Both the position numbers and the translations under genes were made by a program. Positions 9,501 to 18,461 of a stretch of 64,000 nucleotides of DNA are shown here, in pieces; position 1 is the first letter of the stretch; every line of letters begins with the position of its first letter. This DNA comes from JAOEGB01 sp041262585 (GTDB taxonomy: Bacteria; Actinomycetota; Actinomycetes; Streptosporangiales; Streptosporangiaceae). A model generated the notes under the pieces. It did not search any database and was not told the origin of the DNA. It was given only the letters and a program-made list of their open reading frames with translations. The DNA is taken from positions 44,624 through 108,623 of the forward strand of contig NZ_JBGCBZ010000023.1 in NCBI RefSeq assembly GCF_041262585.1, read 5' to 3'.

Positions 9501-12050
9501 TCACGGACGGATCACTCGTTCGAGCGCTTCCCGCGCACGGGACACACCCGCCTCGTTGCCAAGCCCCTGGTAGATCTCCAAAGCCTCCGTCACCGGCTTC
9601 CGCGCCTCCTCCCGCCGCCCCGCCGCCAGGAGCACCTCGCCCAGCGTGCGCAGGGTGCGCGCCTGCCACCAGCGATCTCCCAGCTCCTCGAAGTCCCGTA
9701 CGGCGCCGCGCAGGGCGGCCACGGCCTCGGTCGTACGGCCGAGCCTGGCGAGCACCCGCCCCTCCGACAGCTCCGTCCTGGCCACACCCCAGGAGTCGCC
9801 CAGCTTGACCAGCATCTCCTTGGCCTGGCGCATGGAGGCGTACTCCTGAAGACCGTTCTGCGGGTCGCCGATCTCCCCCGCCGCGCGCAGGCACCGCGCC
9901 TCCTCCCACTCCTCGTGCCGGTCGCGGAAGGCCCGGACGGCGAACCGGAGGGCGTTGCCGGCCAGGATGAACCTGCGCTCGGCGCCCATCGCGTCGCCCG
10001 CCGCCTGGAGGCTCCGCGCCTCGGCGGCCAGCACCTCCCCGAGCACCCGCTGGGTCTGGGCCTCGGAGTAACGGTTGCCGTCGGCCTGGAAGACCGCGAG
10101 GGAGTCCTCAAGAAGCCGTCTCGCCTCGGCGTGCCGCCGCTGGGCCAGCCGCAGCTCGGCCAGGTTGCGCTGGGTCCTCGCCTGCCACCAGCGGTCGTCC
10201 TCGCTCTTGAAGGTGCTGATCGCCCCGATGAGATGGCCCTGGCTCCGGTCGAGGTTGCCGTCGCCGAACAGCGTCATGCCGACGGCCCGCATGGCACGGG
10301 CCTCCCACCAGGACTCCCCCAGCTCAGCGAAGATCTTCTGCGCGCGCTCGGCGTCGCGCCGGGCCCCCTCCGTCCGGCCGAGACCGCCCATGACGGCCGA
10401 GCGCTCCAGGAGAGCGATCCCCATGGCCCGGGAATCCCCCGTCCTGTCGGCCGCCTCGCACACGATGTCCGCCACCGCCTGCCAGTCGGACCAGTAGGCG
10501 CGGAGCGAGTGGCAGAGCGAGCAGAAGGCGCGGCCCGTGCCCCAGGCCAGGTCCCACAGCTCCGCCGACCTGGCCATGTGGATCGCGGACAGCAGGGCGA
10601 CCCTCTCGGCGGTGAACCACTCGGCCGAGGAGATCTCGGCGGGCGACTCCGGCCTGTTCGTGGCGGGTCCCCTCCGCGTGCCCCTGCGCCGCCAGTCCTG
10701 CGGCCACCGGTCGGTCGCGGCCGTCTCCGCCCGGCGGCGGTAGCCGTACAGGACCCGCTCGATGGCCGCGCGGCGCTGCGGCTCCGGTTCCTCCCGTACG
10801 GCGAGCTCGCGGGCGAAGAGCCGGACAAGGTCATGCAGGCGGTAGCGCAGCGCTCCGGTGGCGTCCCTGCCGGAAGACTCGGCGAGCTGGGTGTCGACCA
10901 GCGCCTCCAACTGGTCCGCGCCGTCCATCTCGGAGGTGTCGAGCAGGTCACCCGCGACCCAGGCCTGGACGTCGGGCGCCGTCAGCAGGCCGAGCAGGCG
11001 CAGCAGACGGCGCTGGATGTCGGTGCAGTAGTCGTAGCTGAGCTGCAGGGATGCGCGGACGCTCTTGTCGATCTCGGGGCCGACTTCGAGCTGGCCGAGG
11101 CGGCGCCGCTCGTCGCCGAGCCGGACGGCCAGCTCACGCAGGGACCAGTTCCCCCTGGTCGCCAGGCGTCCGCCGCAGATGCTGATGGCGAGGGGCAGGC
11201 GGTCGCACAGCCGGACGATCGTGAGCGCGGAGTCGAGGTCGGCGGCGACCCGGTCGTCCCCCGCCAGCCGGGCGAGCAGCTCCACTCCCTGCGCCTCGGT
11301 GAACGCCCCCAGCTGCCTGTCATAGCGGTTGCGCAGGAAGAGCGGCTGGCGAGAGGTGACGATCACCGCGCAGCGCGGCTCGGGCGGCACCACGACCTTG
11401 ATCTGATCAGCGTGCTGAGCGTTGTCGAGAAATATCAGGATCCGGCGGTCCTTGGTCCAGGTCCACCAGAGCTTCTGCAGCTCGGTGAGCCCGCCGGGGT
11501 CGGTGGTGAGCCGGACGCCGAGGGCCCGGAGGAACCCGAGGAGCACGTCCTCCGGCCGCACTGCCCCGTCCGTGCCACGCAGGTCGAAGTAGAGCTGACC
11601 GTCCGGGAACTCGTCGATGACCTCATGGGCGAACTTGGTCGCGAGCGCCGACTTGCCGACACCGCCCTGCCCGTAGATCGACACCACCAGCGGCGAGTCG
11701 CCGCCTCCCTCGGCGAACTGCTCGCGCAGCTCGGCAAGGGTCTCGGCGCGTCCCGTGAAGTGCGCGATGGCCGGGGGCAGCTCGGCGGGAGGCCGCGCGC
11801 CCTCGGCCGCCCTTCCCGCACCCGCGTCGGCCCGCGGCTCGGCGGTCGCCCAGGTCAGCGCACCGACCAGCAGCGCGACGACGACGGTGATCCCGACCCG
11901 GGCGGTCACGGGAAGGGTCCAGATGTCGAGCGAGGTGCCGAGCGCGCTCGCCACCGCGGCGGCGAAGCCGGCCGCGGCGGGGGCCGCGATCGCCGGCCGC
12001 CGTCTCCGCGGGACGGGCAATCCGTCGTCGTCGTGCCTGGACCGGCGCAT
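9501..12050 (-). CDS. membrane-anchored NB-ARC/TPR ATPase
   Basis: An 849-residue STAND protein. Two hydrophobic segments at about residues 21-39 and 49-69 should anchor it in the membrane. A linker follows, then an NB-ARC ATPase with P-loop GQGGVGKS (127-134) and Walker B-like ILIFLDNA (about 204-211). The C-terminal half is rich in TPR-like units such as ALLERSAVMGGLGRTEGARR and RTLGEVLLAAGRREEARKPV. Such proteins use the TPR part to sense a ligand or partner and the ATPase as a switch. No catalytic effector domain can be seen, which is unusual for a defence or signalling STAND. Three 13-bp repeats lie 54 bases upstream of its start. Confidence 0.85.
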   Translation of the reverse strand: MRRSRHDDDGLPVPRRRRPAIAAPAAAGFAAAVASALGTSLDIWTLPVTARVGITVVVALLVGALTWATAEPRADAGAGRAAEGARPPAELPPAIAHFTGRAETLAELREQFAEGGGDSPLVVSIYGQGGVGKSALATKFAHEVIDEFPDGQLYFDLRGTDGAVRPEDVLLGFLRALGVRLTTDPGGLTELQKLWWTWTKDRRILIFLDNAQHADQIKVVVPPEPRCAVIVTSRQPLFLRNRYDRQLGAFTEAQGVELLARLAGDDRVAADLDSALTIVRLCDRLPLAISICGGRLATRGNWSLRELAVRLGDERRRLGQLEVGPEIDKSVRASLQLSYDYCTDIQRRLLRLLGLLTAPDVQAWVAGDLLDTSEMDGADQLEALVDTQLAESSGRDATGALRYRLHDLVRLFARELAVREEPEPQRRAAIERVLYGYRRRAETAATDRWPQDWRRRGTRRGPATNRPESPAEISSAEWFTAERVALLSAIHMARSAELWDLAWGTGRAFCSLCHSLRAYWSDWQAVADIVCEAADRTGDSRAMGIALLERSAVMGGLGRTEGARRDAERAQKIFAELGESWWEARAMRAVGMTLFGDGNLDRSQGHLIGAISTFKSEDDRWWQARTQRNLAELRLAQRRHAEARRLLEDSLAVFQADGNRYSEAQTQRVLGEVLAAEARSLQAAGDAMGAERRFILAGNALRFAVRAFRDRHEEWEEARCLRAAGEIGDPQNGLQEYASMRQAKEMLVKLGDSWGVARTELSEGRVLARLGRTTEAVAALRGAVRDFEELGDRWWQARTLRTLGEVLLAAGRREEARKPVTEALEIYQGLGNEAGVSRAREALERVIRP

Positions 12051-12103
12051 TCGTCGTGTCCTCGGGGGGCTTCGCCTTGGCGGCGTCGATACGCGGCGTC
12101 TCG

Positions 12104-12142
12104 GAAGTGGCGTCTCGAAGTGGCGTCTCGAAGTGGCGTCGC
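12104..12142. repeat. three tandem 13-bp repeats upstream of the NB-ARC gene
   Basis: The unit GAAGTGGCGTCTC occurs three times in direct succession; the third copy differs at one base. The repeats begin 54 bases upstream of the ATG of the membrane-anchored NB-ARC gene, in the 269-base region shared with the divergent SGNH hydrolase. Direct repeats at helical-turn-like spacing suggest an operator, but expansion by slippage is equally possible. Confidence 0.7.
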
Positions 12143-12319
12143 TTCCGATTCAAGCAGACACGATCGGCTTTTACGCGCGTACGCCTCACTCTCCTCTGCC
12201 ACTGGCAAAACAGCCGTAAGGTAAGGCGTCACGGACGCCGTTCCGCCGGCGCACGCCGCGCACGCCGCTCACCCGCCCGAAGTCACAACCCTCGCGGTTC
12301 ACATCCTTGGAGGAATCGG

Positions 12320-13534
12320 ATGACACGGCCGGCTCACCGGTTGACCGTGATCGCCCTGGCTCTCGCCGCGTCGCTGGCGGCCATGCTCACCGCCGCCCCG
12401 GCGGAGGCGGGCGCCCATGCCCCCCGGAAGCCCGCGAGCCATCTGGTCGGCACGTGGACGACGGCGAGCGACCGGCTGATGACGGCCATCGGCGGCCAGA
12501 CCGTCCGGATGATCGTGCACGCCAGCATCGGCGGGGCCGGTGTGCGCATCCGCCTGTCGAACGTGTTCGGGGCCGCGCCCGTGACCTTCAAGAGCGTCCA
12601 CGTCGGCATCCAGGCGTACGGGGCGGAGATCCTCACGGACACCAACCAGCCGGTGACCTTCGGCGGCCACAAGTCGGTGACCGTGCCGCGTGGGCGGGCC
12701 GCGTGGAGCGACCCCCTCCCCGGCAAGATCTCGGGCGGCCAGAACGTGGTGGTCAGCCTGTACGTGCCCGCCAACGTCCAGGGGGTCACGGGCCACGACC
12801 GGGCCTACGCGACGACGTTCCTGTCCGAGCCGGGCGACTACGCGGCCGACGAGACCGCGGACGGGTTCAGCTACACCAGCAACCAGTGGTACTTCCTGGA
12901 CCGCATCGCCGTCGAGGCCGCGCCCGCCGTCGGGTCGGTCGTCGCGTTCGGCGACTCCCTGACCGACGGCACCGGCCAGAACAACGACGCCAACCGCCGG
13001 TGGACCGACTACCTCTACCACCGGCTCGTTCGGCTGTCCGCCCCAAGGAGGATGGGCGTCCTCAACGCCGGGATCGCGGGGAACCGCATCCTGCATTCCA
13101 ACGTGGGTCCGAGCGGCCTCGGCCGGTTCTACCGGGACGCGCTCTCCCAGCCGGGCGTGCGGACGGTCGTCATCTACGAGGGCATCAACGACATCTCCCG
13201 GGGCTACTACACCTCGGCCAAGCCGCTGATCTACGCGTACCGAAAGATGATCAAGCTGGCGCACTCCAGGAAGCTGCGGGTCATCGGCGGCACACTCACG
13301 CCGTTCTACGGCTTCGGCACCTGGACGGAGGAGCGGGAGGAGATCCGCCAGCAGGTCAACAGGTGGATCCGGACGAGCGGAGCCTTCGACGGGGTCGCCG
13401 ACTTCGACAAGGCCCTCCGCGACCCCGAGATCCCCGAACAGCTCGCCCCGGCGTACGACCACGGAGACCACCTGCACATGAGCGACGCCGGACGCCGGCA
13501 GCTGGCCTACGCCATCGATCTCCGGCAGCTCTGA
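12320..13534 (+). CDS. secreted SGNH/GDSL-type esterase
   Basis: A 404-residue exported hydrolase. The ATG at 12320 is preceded by GGAGGA at good spacing and gives a signal peptide of about 30 residues (VIALALAASLAAMLTAAPAEA, where AEA is a likely cleavage site). A beta-rich N-terminal domain is followed by the SGNH domain. Block I is VVAFGDSLTDG with the serine nucleophile, the Gly block is GIAGNRIL, the Asn block is EGINDISRG, and DHLHMSDAG holds the Asp and His. Expected activity is hydrolysis of an ester or of acetyl groups on a polysaccharide outside the cell. Confidence 0.9.
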   Translation: MTRPAHRLTVIALALAASLAAMLTAAPAEAGAHAPRKPASHLVGTWTTASDRLMTAIGGQTVRMIVHASIGGAGVRIRLSNVFGAAPVTFKSVHVGIQAYGAEILTDTNQPVTFGGHKSVTVPRGRAAWSDPLPGKISGGQNVVVSLYVPANVQGVTGHDRAYATTFLSEPGDYAADETADGFSYTSNQWYFLDRIAVEAAPAVGSVVAFGDSLTDGTGQNNDANRRWTDYLYHRLVRLSAPRRMGVLNAGIAGNRILHSNVGPSGLGRFYRDALSQPGVRTVVIYEGINDISRGYYTSAKPLIYAYRKMIKLAHSRKLRVIGGTLTPFYGFGTWTEEREEIRQQVNRWIRTSGAFDGVADFDKALRDPEIPEQLAPAYDHGDHLHMSDAGRRQLAYAIDLRQL

Positions 13535-13635
13535 GCCGCACCCGACGGCGGCTTCGGGAGCCCTGAGCCATATCCGACGGCGCTCGGCGGCTTCAGCCGT
13601 ACCGGACGGCGGTCACGATCGCTACGGTATGACCC

Positions 13636-15213
13636 ATGGTCGCCCCCCTGGACCCGGATGATCCCCGCGCGCTCGGCGAGTTCCGGCTGAGCGGACGGCT
13701 CGGCGAGGGTGGCCAGGGAGTCGTCTACCTGGGGCACACCCCCGACGGCGGGCCGGTCGCGGTGAAGATCCTCAAGACCGGGCTCGATCCCGCCGTGCGG
13801 GAGCGGCTCACCCGCGAGCTGGACGCGATGCGCAGCGTCGCCCCGTTCTGCACCGCCCGCGTGATCACCGCCGTCGTCGAGGGGCGCGAGCCGTACGTCG
13901 TGAGCGAGTTCATCGACGGGCCCTCCCTGCAGCAGCGGGTCTCCACGGGCGGTCCGTTGCGGGGCGGCGAGCTGGACAGGCTCGCGGTCGGTACGGCCAC
14001 GGCCCTGGCCGCCATCCACGGGGCGGGGATCGTCCACCGCGACTTCAAGCCCGGCAACGTGCTGCTCGGGCCCGACGGCCCGCGCGTGGTGGACTTCGGC
14101 ATCGCCCGGCAGGGCGAGAGCGACACGATCACGGCGGGGCCGATCGGCACCCCCGCCTACCTCGCTCCCGAGCAGATCGCCGGGCATCCGGCGTCCCCCG
14201 CGTCCGACGTGTTCGCGTGGGGCGCCACGATGGTCTTCGCCGCCACGGGACGCCCGGCGTTCGGGGCCGACAGCGTGGCCTCCGTCCTGCACCGGATCAT
14301 GACGACCCACCCGGACGTGTCCGCCGTGCCGGCGTCCCTCCGCTCGGTGGTGGAGCGCTGCCTGGACAAGGATCCGGCGGCGCGGCCGACCGCCCGCGAC
14401 CTGCTCCTTGAGCTCGTGGGCTCGGCCCGCGACCCGCTTGGCGCGGGCGCGGCGGCCGCCGTCTCTCCCGGCCCGGCCGGTCATCCGGGCGGCGAGCCCG
14501 GCGCACACCGGACGGGGCCGCCCGCGAGTCAGCTGACGGGCCATGGGGTGCTGGCGACCGAGCCGGGGCTGAGGCGGCGCAAATCGCGGGCAGGCGTCAT
14601 CACCGGGATAGCCGCCGCCACGGCCGCTCTCGCGGTCACCGCCGCGCTGCTCGTGCCGCGCCTGCTGCCCTCGTCCGGTACGGCTGTCGCCAGTTCGCCG
14701 GACACGTCGGCCGCGTCCTCCGCCGCGGCGAAGACGTCCGGGGCGACCGGCACGGCGACCGGCACACCGGACGGCACTGCGACTCCGGCGAGCACACCAG
14801 GGCCCGGGGACACGACCACCGGAGACACGAGCGGGGACACCGGCGGCAACGGAGACGGAGGGAAGACCGGCGGCGGTGGCGGGAAGGGCGCGACCATTCC
14901 GGCGGCGTTCGCCGGCACCTGGCGGGGGCACATCACGCCGACCCCGGCGGGCTTGACCGACGAGTACGACATCGAGATCGTGCTGCGGCGCGGGCAGGAC
15001 AAGGGAAGGTGGAAGGAGCCGGCCAACTCCTGCGACGGGACGTTGACGCTGATCGGCGCGACCAGCTCGGAGGCGACCTTCCTGCTCCGAAACGCGGGTG
15101 GCTGCGTCCCGGGCACGGTGAACCTCACGACGAAGGGCGAGACGCTCGCCTACGAGTGGACCGACGACCTGGGCGTCCTCAAGTACGACGGCCTACTCAC
15201 CAAGGCCGGCTGA
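13636..15213 (+). CDS. Ser/Thr protein kinase, single-pass membrane
   Basis: A 525-residue Hanks-type kinase. The glycine loop LGEGGQGVVYLG lies at residues 22-33, the ATP lysine at K44, the catalytic loop HRDFKPGN near 134 and DFG near 153. An activation segment follows (GTPAYLAPEQ). One transmembrane helix at about 321-341 separates it from an external part: a Thr/Ser/Gly-rich linker, then a compact domain of about 100 residues with two cysteines (NSCDGTL, GGCVPGT). The external domain may sense an extracellular signal. HRDFKP replaces the commoner HRDLKP, which still fits an active kinase. Confidence 0.9.
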   Translation: MVAPLDPDDPRALGEFRLSGRLGEGGQGVVYLGHTPDGGPVAVKILKTGLDPAVRERLTRELDAMRSVAPFCTARVITAVVEGREPYVVSEFIDGPSLQQRVSTGGPLRGGELDRLAVGTATALAAIHGAGIVHRDFKPGNVLLGPDGPRVVDFGIARQGESDTITAGPIGTPAYLAPEQIAGHPASPASDVFAWGATMVFAATGRPAFGADSVASVLHRIMTTHPDVSAVPASLRSVVERCLDKDPAARPTARDLLLELVGSARDPLGAGAAAAVSPGPAGHPGGEPGAHRTGPPASQLTGHGVLATEPGLRRRKSRAGVITGIAAATAALAVTAALLVPRLLPSSGTAVASSPDTSAASSAAAKTSGATGTATGTPDGTATPASTPGPGDTTTGDTSGDTGGNGDGGKTGGGGGKGATIPAAFAGTWRGHITPTPAGLTDEYDIEIVLRRGQDKGRWKEPANSCDGTLTLIGATSSEATFLLRNAGGCVPGTVNLTTKGETLAYEWTDDLGVLKYDGLLTKAG

Positions 15214-15331
15214 CGCTGCCCGCTCGGACCTGCCGTCTGAATGCTGGGGTCCCTGTTGGACAGCGAGACTGGCGCGCGGTGTGAGCCGCCCCGAGCCGGG
15301 TAGTGCCGGGGTTCCACCCCGAGGAGGAACC

Positions 15332-15901
15332 ATGGCAACGGACGTCATCAGTCTGATCACGGCCGATCACCGCGATGTCGAATCGCTCTTCGAGCGGCTC
15401 CAGAAGATGCCGGAGAACCGCCCGGCACTCCTGGCGGAGCTGGCCGCGAAGTTCATCGCGCACGCGCGGGCGGAGGAGGACAAGGTCTACTCCGCGCTCG
15501 CCAAGGCACGGCCGGAGGACAGGCAGGAAGTCCACCACGGCGAGGAGGAGCACCACGAGGCCGAGGAGATCCTCAGCGCCCTTCTCCAGGCGGACCCCGA
15601 CGGGCCGGAGTTCGACACGCTGCTCCAGGAGATGGTCGAGGCGGTCTCGCACCACGTGCGGGAGGAGGAGACCGAGATTCTCCCCGACCTGGCGAAGGCA
15701 CTTCCCCCCGAGAAGCTCGCGGAGCTGGGCCGTGCGTTCAGCCGGCGGAAGGCCGAGGAGCTTCAGACTCCGCCCAAGCCCCTGGTGCGGACCAAGGAGC
15801 AGCTTCTGGAGAAGGCCGAGGAGCTCGACATCCCCGGGCGCACGCAGATGACCAAGGAGGAGCTCCTTAAGGCCATCAAGGAGAAGAAGCAGCAGCAGTA
15901 G
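15332..15901 (+). CDS. hemerythrin-domain protein with SAP/Rho-N-like tail
   Basis: A 189-residue protein with ATG 15332 behind a strong GAGGAGG site. Residues 5-135 form a hemerythrin-type four-helix bundle. The iron ligands are visible as ITADHRDVESLF, FIAHARAEEDKVY, GEEEHHEAEEIL and VSHHVREEETEILP. The last 45 residues (EQLLEKAEELDIPGRTQMTK, then EELLKAIKEKK) match the Rho N-terminal/SAP-like helical motif often fused to actinobacterial stress proteins. Hemerythrins bind O2 or NO at a di-iron centre. A role in redox or nitrosative stress is inference. Confidence 0.88.
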   Translation: MATDVISLITADHRDVESLFERLQKMPENRPALLAELAAKFIAHARAEEDKVYSALAKARPEDRQEVHHGEEEHHEAEEILSALLQADPDGPEFDTLLQEMVEAVSHHVREEETEILPDLAKALPPEKLAELGRAFSRRKAEELQTPPKPLVRTKEQLLEKAEELDIPGRTQMTKEELLKAIKEKKQQQ

Positions 15902-15980
15902 TCCCCCCCCCGGCCGGGCCCCGGCTGGTCGGGCTCCTGGGCTGCCGGGGCTGTGGACGCTTGGGTTGTCTGGGGCGCGG

Positions 15981-17102
15981 TCATAGGCATCCGTACAGCG
16001 CGCCGACGATGAGGGTCCATCGAGGGTCGGGGCCGGAGGGGCTGAAGACGAGACGGTTCGGCGTATAGCCGAAGGCGATCTCCGCGTCGGGGTCGGCGAA
16101 GCCGAGCGCTCCGCCCGACCCGCTGTGCCCGAACGCGCGTGGGCTGGGAGCGAAGGGACGCATCTCGTTGGGCAGCATGTACCCCAGGCCGAAGCGCGTC
16201 CGGCCCAGAAGGACTTCGTCGTCTCCCTCGCTCCACACCTCGGTGGCCCGGTCCAACGCCTCCCTCCCGACGATCTCACCGGACAGGAGCCCGCCGTACA
16301 ACGTGGCGAGCGCTCTGGCGCTCGCATGGCCGTTGGCCGCCGGGATCTGGGCCGCCCGCCACCGGCTGGTGTTCGGCAGGCCGGGAGTGAGCTGCTCGGC
16401 GGGGTTGCAGAACGCCTTGGCGGTGAGCGATTCCGGGTCCCTCATGGCCTCGGCCAGCCGTGAAGGCGGCGGCGCGGCCCCCCGGTGAGGGACGTCAGCG
16501 GGCGGGACGTGCAGCACGAAGGCCGCTCGGCCCGCGTCCCGCTCGGGAAGCCCGATCGACAGGCCCGGGATGGCGAGCTCCTCGCGGACGAGGTCCCTGA
16601 CCTCCCGCCCGCTGACGCGCCGCAGCAGTTCCCCGACCAGCCAGCCGAACGTCACGGCGTGGTAGCCGTGCCGCTCCCCCGGCGTCCACCAGGGGCTTTC
16701 GGCCGCGAGGGCGTCCGTCATGGCGACCCAGTCGAAGAGCGCCCCGGGCGGCAGGGCCGGGCGGACCGCGGGCAGGCCGGCGCGGTGCGCGAGCAGGTCG
16801 GCGACCGTTCCCGTGGAGGCGAACTCGGGCCAGTACGTGGAGACGGGCGCGCCGAGGTCGATCAGGCCGCGCTCGGCGAAACGATGCGCCAGCGTCGCGA
16901 CGATCCCCTTCGACACGGAGAAGACGTTGACGACCGTGCCGCCCTCCCATGGCCGCGTGCCGTGCTCGTCGGCGGTGCCGTACCAGACGTCGACGACCGG
17001 ACGGTTCCCCACCCGGATGGCGAGCGCCGCGCCGCCGCCGGTGCCTTCAACGGTCTCTCTCACAGCCTCCGCGACAGGGCGGAACACCGGATCACAGAAC
17101 AT
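15981..17102 (-). CDS. beta-lactamase-family serine hydrolase (class C-like)
   Basis: A 373-residue hydrolase of the beta-lactamase/esterase (EstB, class C) group. The SxxK motif is in NVFSVSKGIVATL, and GYHAVTFGWLVGEL carries the Tyr-containing second motif. The GHSGSGGALGFADP segment near the C-terminus takes the place of the KTG-type motif. There is no signal peptide from the ATG at 17102, which has AAGGAGG at normal spacing, so the enzyme is probably a cytoplasmic esterase. It is divergent from a MarR regulator, and palindromic sites lie between them, so repression by that MarR protein is likely. Confidence 0.87.
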   Translation of the reverse strand: MFCDPVFRPVAEAVRETVEGTGGGAALAIRVGNRPVVDVWYGTADEHGTRPWEGGTVVNVFSVSKGIVATLAHRFAERGLIDLGAPVSTYWPEFASTGTVADLLAHRAGLPAVRPALPPGALFDWVAMTDALAAESPWWTPGERHGYHAVTFGWLVGELLRRVSGREVRDLVREELAIPGLSIGLPERDAGRAAFVLHVPPADVPHRGAAPPPSRLAEAMRDPESLTAKAFCNPAEQLTPGLPNTSRWRAAQIPAANGHASARALATLYGGLLSGEIVGREALDRATEVWSEGDDEVLLGRTRFGLGYMLPNEMRPFAPSPRAFGHSGSGGALGFADPDAEIAFGYTPNRLVFSPSGPDPRWTLIVGALYGCL

Positions 17103-17118
17103 CGTCGCCTCCTTTATG

Positions 17119-17146
17119 AAACCATAGTTGCGCAACCATGGTTGAG
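17119..17146. promoter_or_regulatory. palindromic operator between hydrolase and MarR genes
   Basis: The 62-base gap between the divergent hydrolase (start 17102) and MarR gene (start 17164) contains the perfect 12-bp palindrome CAACCATGGTTG at 17133-17144. It is preceded at 17120-17130 by the related half-site pair AACCATAGTTG. Spaced or overlapping palindromes in a divergent marR-target gap are the classic arrangement for MarR-family binding. Binding itself is inferred. Confidence 0.75.
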
Positions 17147-17163
17147 TATTGGACGATGCGGCG

Positions 17164-17619
17164 ATGGCGTCAAGCGACCTCACACTTCTCCTCACGGCCC
17201 TGGCGGCGGCGTGCGACGCCGAGGTGCGCAGGCGGATGGCCGAGGCCGGCCATCCTGAGACGCGGAGTGTGCACGGATACGTCTTCCAGCACCTGCTGGC
17301 CGGCCCCGTGCGGGTGACGGACCTCGCGGGGCTGCTGGGAATGACCCCGCAGGGCGCCTCGAAGGTGGCGGCCGAGATGGAGCGAGCCGGCTACGTGGCC
17401 CGCCGAGTCGATTCAGACGACCAGCGGGCACGGGTCATCGAGCTGACGGCACGGGGAAGCGCCGCGATCGAGGCGGGGCGGGCGGCGCGAGCCGACGTCA
17501 GCGCCGAGTTGCTCGCCGTACTGGACGAGCCCGACGCGTTCCTGGCCTCGCTCAACCGGCTCTCCGACACGACCGGCGCCCTGCGGGAGCTCCTCGCCCG
17601 CCGCCTCCGGCCCCAGTAA
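17164..17619 (+). CDS. MarR family transcriptional regulator
   Basis: About 151 residues. The winged helix is seen as VRVTDLAGLLGMTPQGASKV followed by AEMERAGYVARRVDSDDQRA, with the DxR wing motif typical of MarR proteins. An N-terminal dimerisation helix and a C-terminal helix follow the family plan. An in-frame TTG at 17149 could also start translation; I prefer the ATG at 17164. It probably represses the divergent hydrolase and itself through the palindromes at 17119-17146. Confidence 0.87.
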   Translation: MASSDLTLLLTALAAACDAEVRRRMAEAGHPETRSVHGYVFQHLLAGPVRVTDLAGLLGMTPQGASKVAAEMERAGYVARRVDSDDQRARVIELTARGSAAIEAGRAARADVSAELLAVLDEPDAFLASLNRLSDTTGALRELLARRLRPQ

Positions 17620-17686
17620 GCCACGGCACAGTCCTCACCCTCACCCAGCCCTCGCCTCACCCGGCGAGCCCCGCGCAGCGAGCCCC

Positions 17687-17728
17687 GCGCCACGGTCAGG
17701 GCGCCACGGTCAGGGCGCCACGGTCAGG
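17687..17728. repeat. three tandem 14-bp repeats at the HAD gene 3' end
   Basis: The unit GCGCCACGGTCAGG occurs three times without interruption. The last copy contains the stop codon of the HAD gene (17724-17726), so the same bases are repeated twice downstream of the coding end. It probably arose by slippage. A transcription-termination role is not supported by an obvious hairpin. Confidence 0.8.
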
Positions 17729-18368
17729 CGAGACGGGCGACGAGGTCGGCGAGGCCGTCCACGACGAGATCCGCCTCGGCGGCGTCGACCCGCTCGGCGT
17801 GGAGGAAGCCCCAGGGCCCTCGCCGAAGCAGGGCGGTCCTCATGCCGGCCCTCTTGGCGGGCAGCACGTCGTTGTCGAGCCGGTCGCCCACGTAGAGGAT
17901 CTCCCCTGTGGCGCACCCGGCCACCGCCGCGACCTTGGCGAAGAACCCGGGGTCGGGCTTCTCCACCTCCCAGGCCGCCGATGTGTGTATGGCGTCCACG
18001 GGCAGGTCCATCGCGACGAGGGCGCTGTAGGCCTGCGGCGGCTGGTTGCCAGCGACGATGAGCTGATATCCGGCGTCGCGCAGGGCCTCGAGGCTGTGCC
18101 GTACGTCGGGATAGAGGTCTTCCGCGTCGAAGTTCTCGCGGAGGCCCTCCGGGTCCTCCTCCCGCCATGCCGCGATCTCGGCCTCCACGTCGATGCCCGG
18201 ACGGATGAGCTCGAACGCGTCCCCGTGCGGCCGGTCGAGCGCGGCCATGCCTCCGAGCACGCCCATGAAGGTCAGCCGGGGCACCCCGAGCCGGTCCGCC
18301 CAGCGCCCCCAGATCCGCGTCTCGTCGATCAGCGTCTCGCCCACGTCGAACACCAGCGCCCGGACCAC
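17724..18368 (-). CDS. HAD family hydrolase
   Basis: A 214-residue haloacid-dehalogenase-type phosphatase. Motif I is VFDVGETLID: the first Asp is present, but the usual second Asp is replaced by Glu, a known variant. Motif II is LIVAGNQPP, with Asn in place of the commoner Ser/Thr. A lysine lies in EKPDPGFF, and motif IV is ILYVGDRLDNDV. It starts at GTG 18368, 7 bases after GGAGGAACC. The substrate is unknown, probably a small phosphorylated metabolite. It is divergent from the gamma-glutamyltransferase. Confidence 0.85.
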   Translation of the reverse strand: MVRALVFDVGETLIDETRIWGRWADRLGVPRLTFMGVLGGMAALDRPHGDAFELIRPGIDVEAEIAAWREEDPEGLRENFDAEDLYPDVRHSLEALRDAGYQLIVAGNQPPQAYSALVAMDLPVDAIHTSAAWEVEKPDPGFFAKVAAVAGCATGEILYVGDRLDNDVLPAKRAGMRTALLRRGPWGFLHAERVDAAEADLVVDGLADLVARLA

Positions 18369-18461
18369 GGTGGTTCCTCCGCATTCGTCACTATTTCTCC
18401 TCGGGAGCAACTCTAGGGGCGGCCCAAGCGAGGCTTTCACCCCGTCGTAGAGTCGCCATCC

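Noticed and set aside
5078..10000. A terpene biosynthetic gene cluster around the cyclase
   Set aside because: Neighbours are an ankyrin protein, PAC2, an oxidoreductase and a phosphatase on mixed strands; no P450, prenyl transferase or methyltransferase is present.
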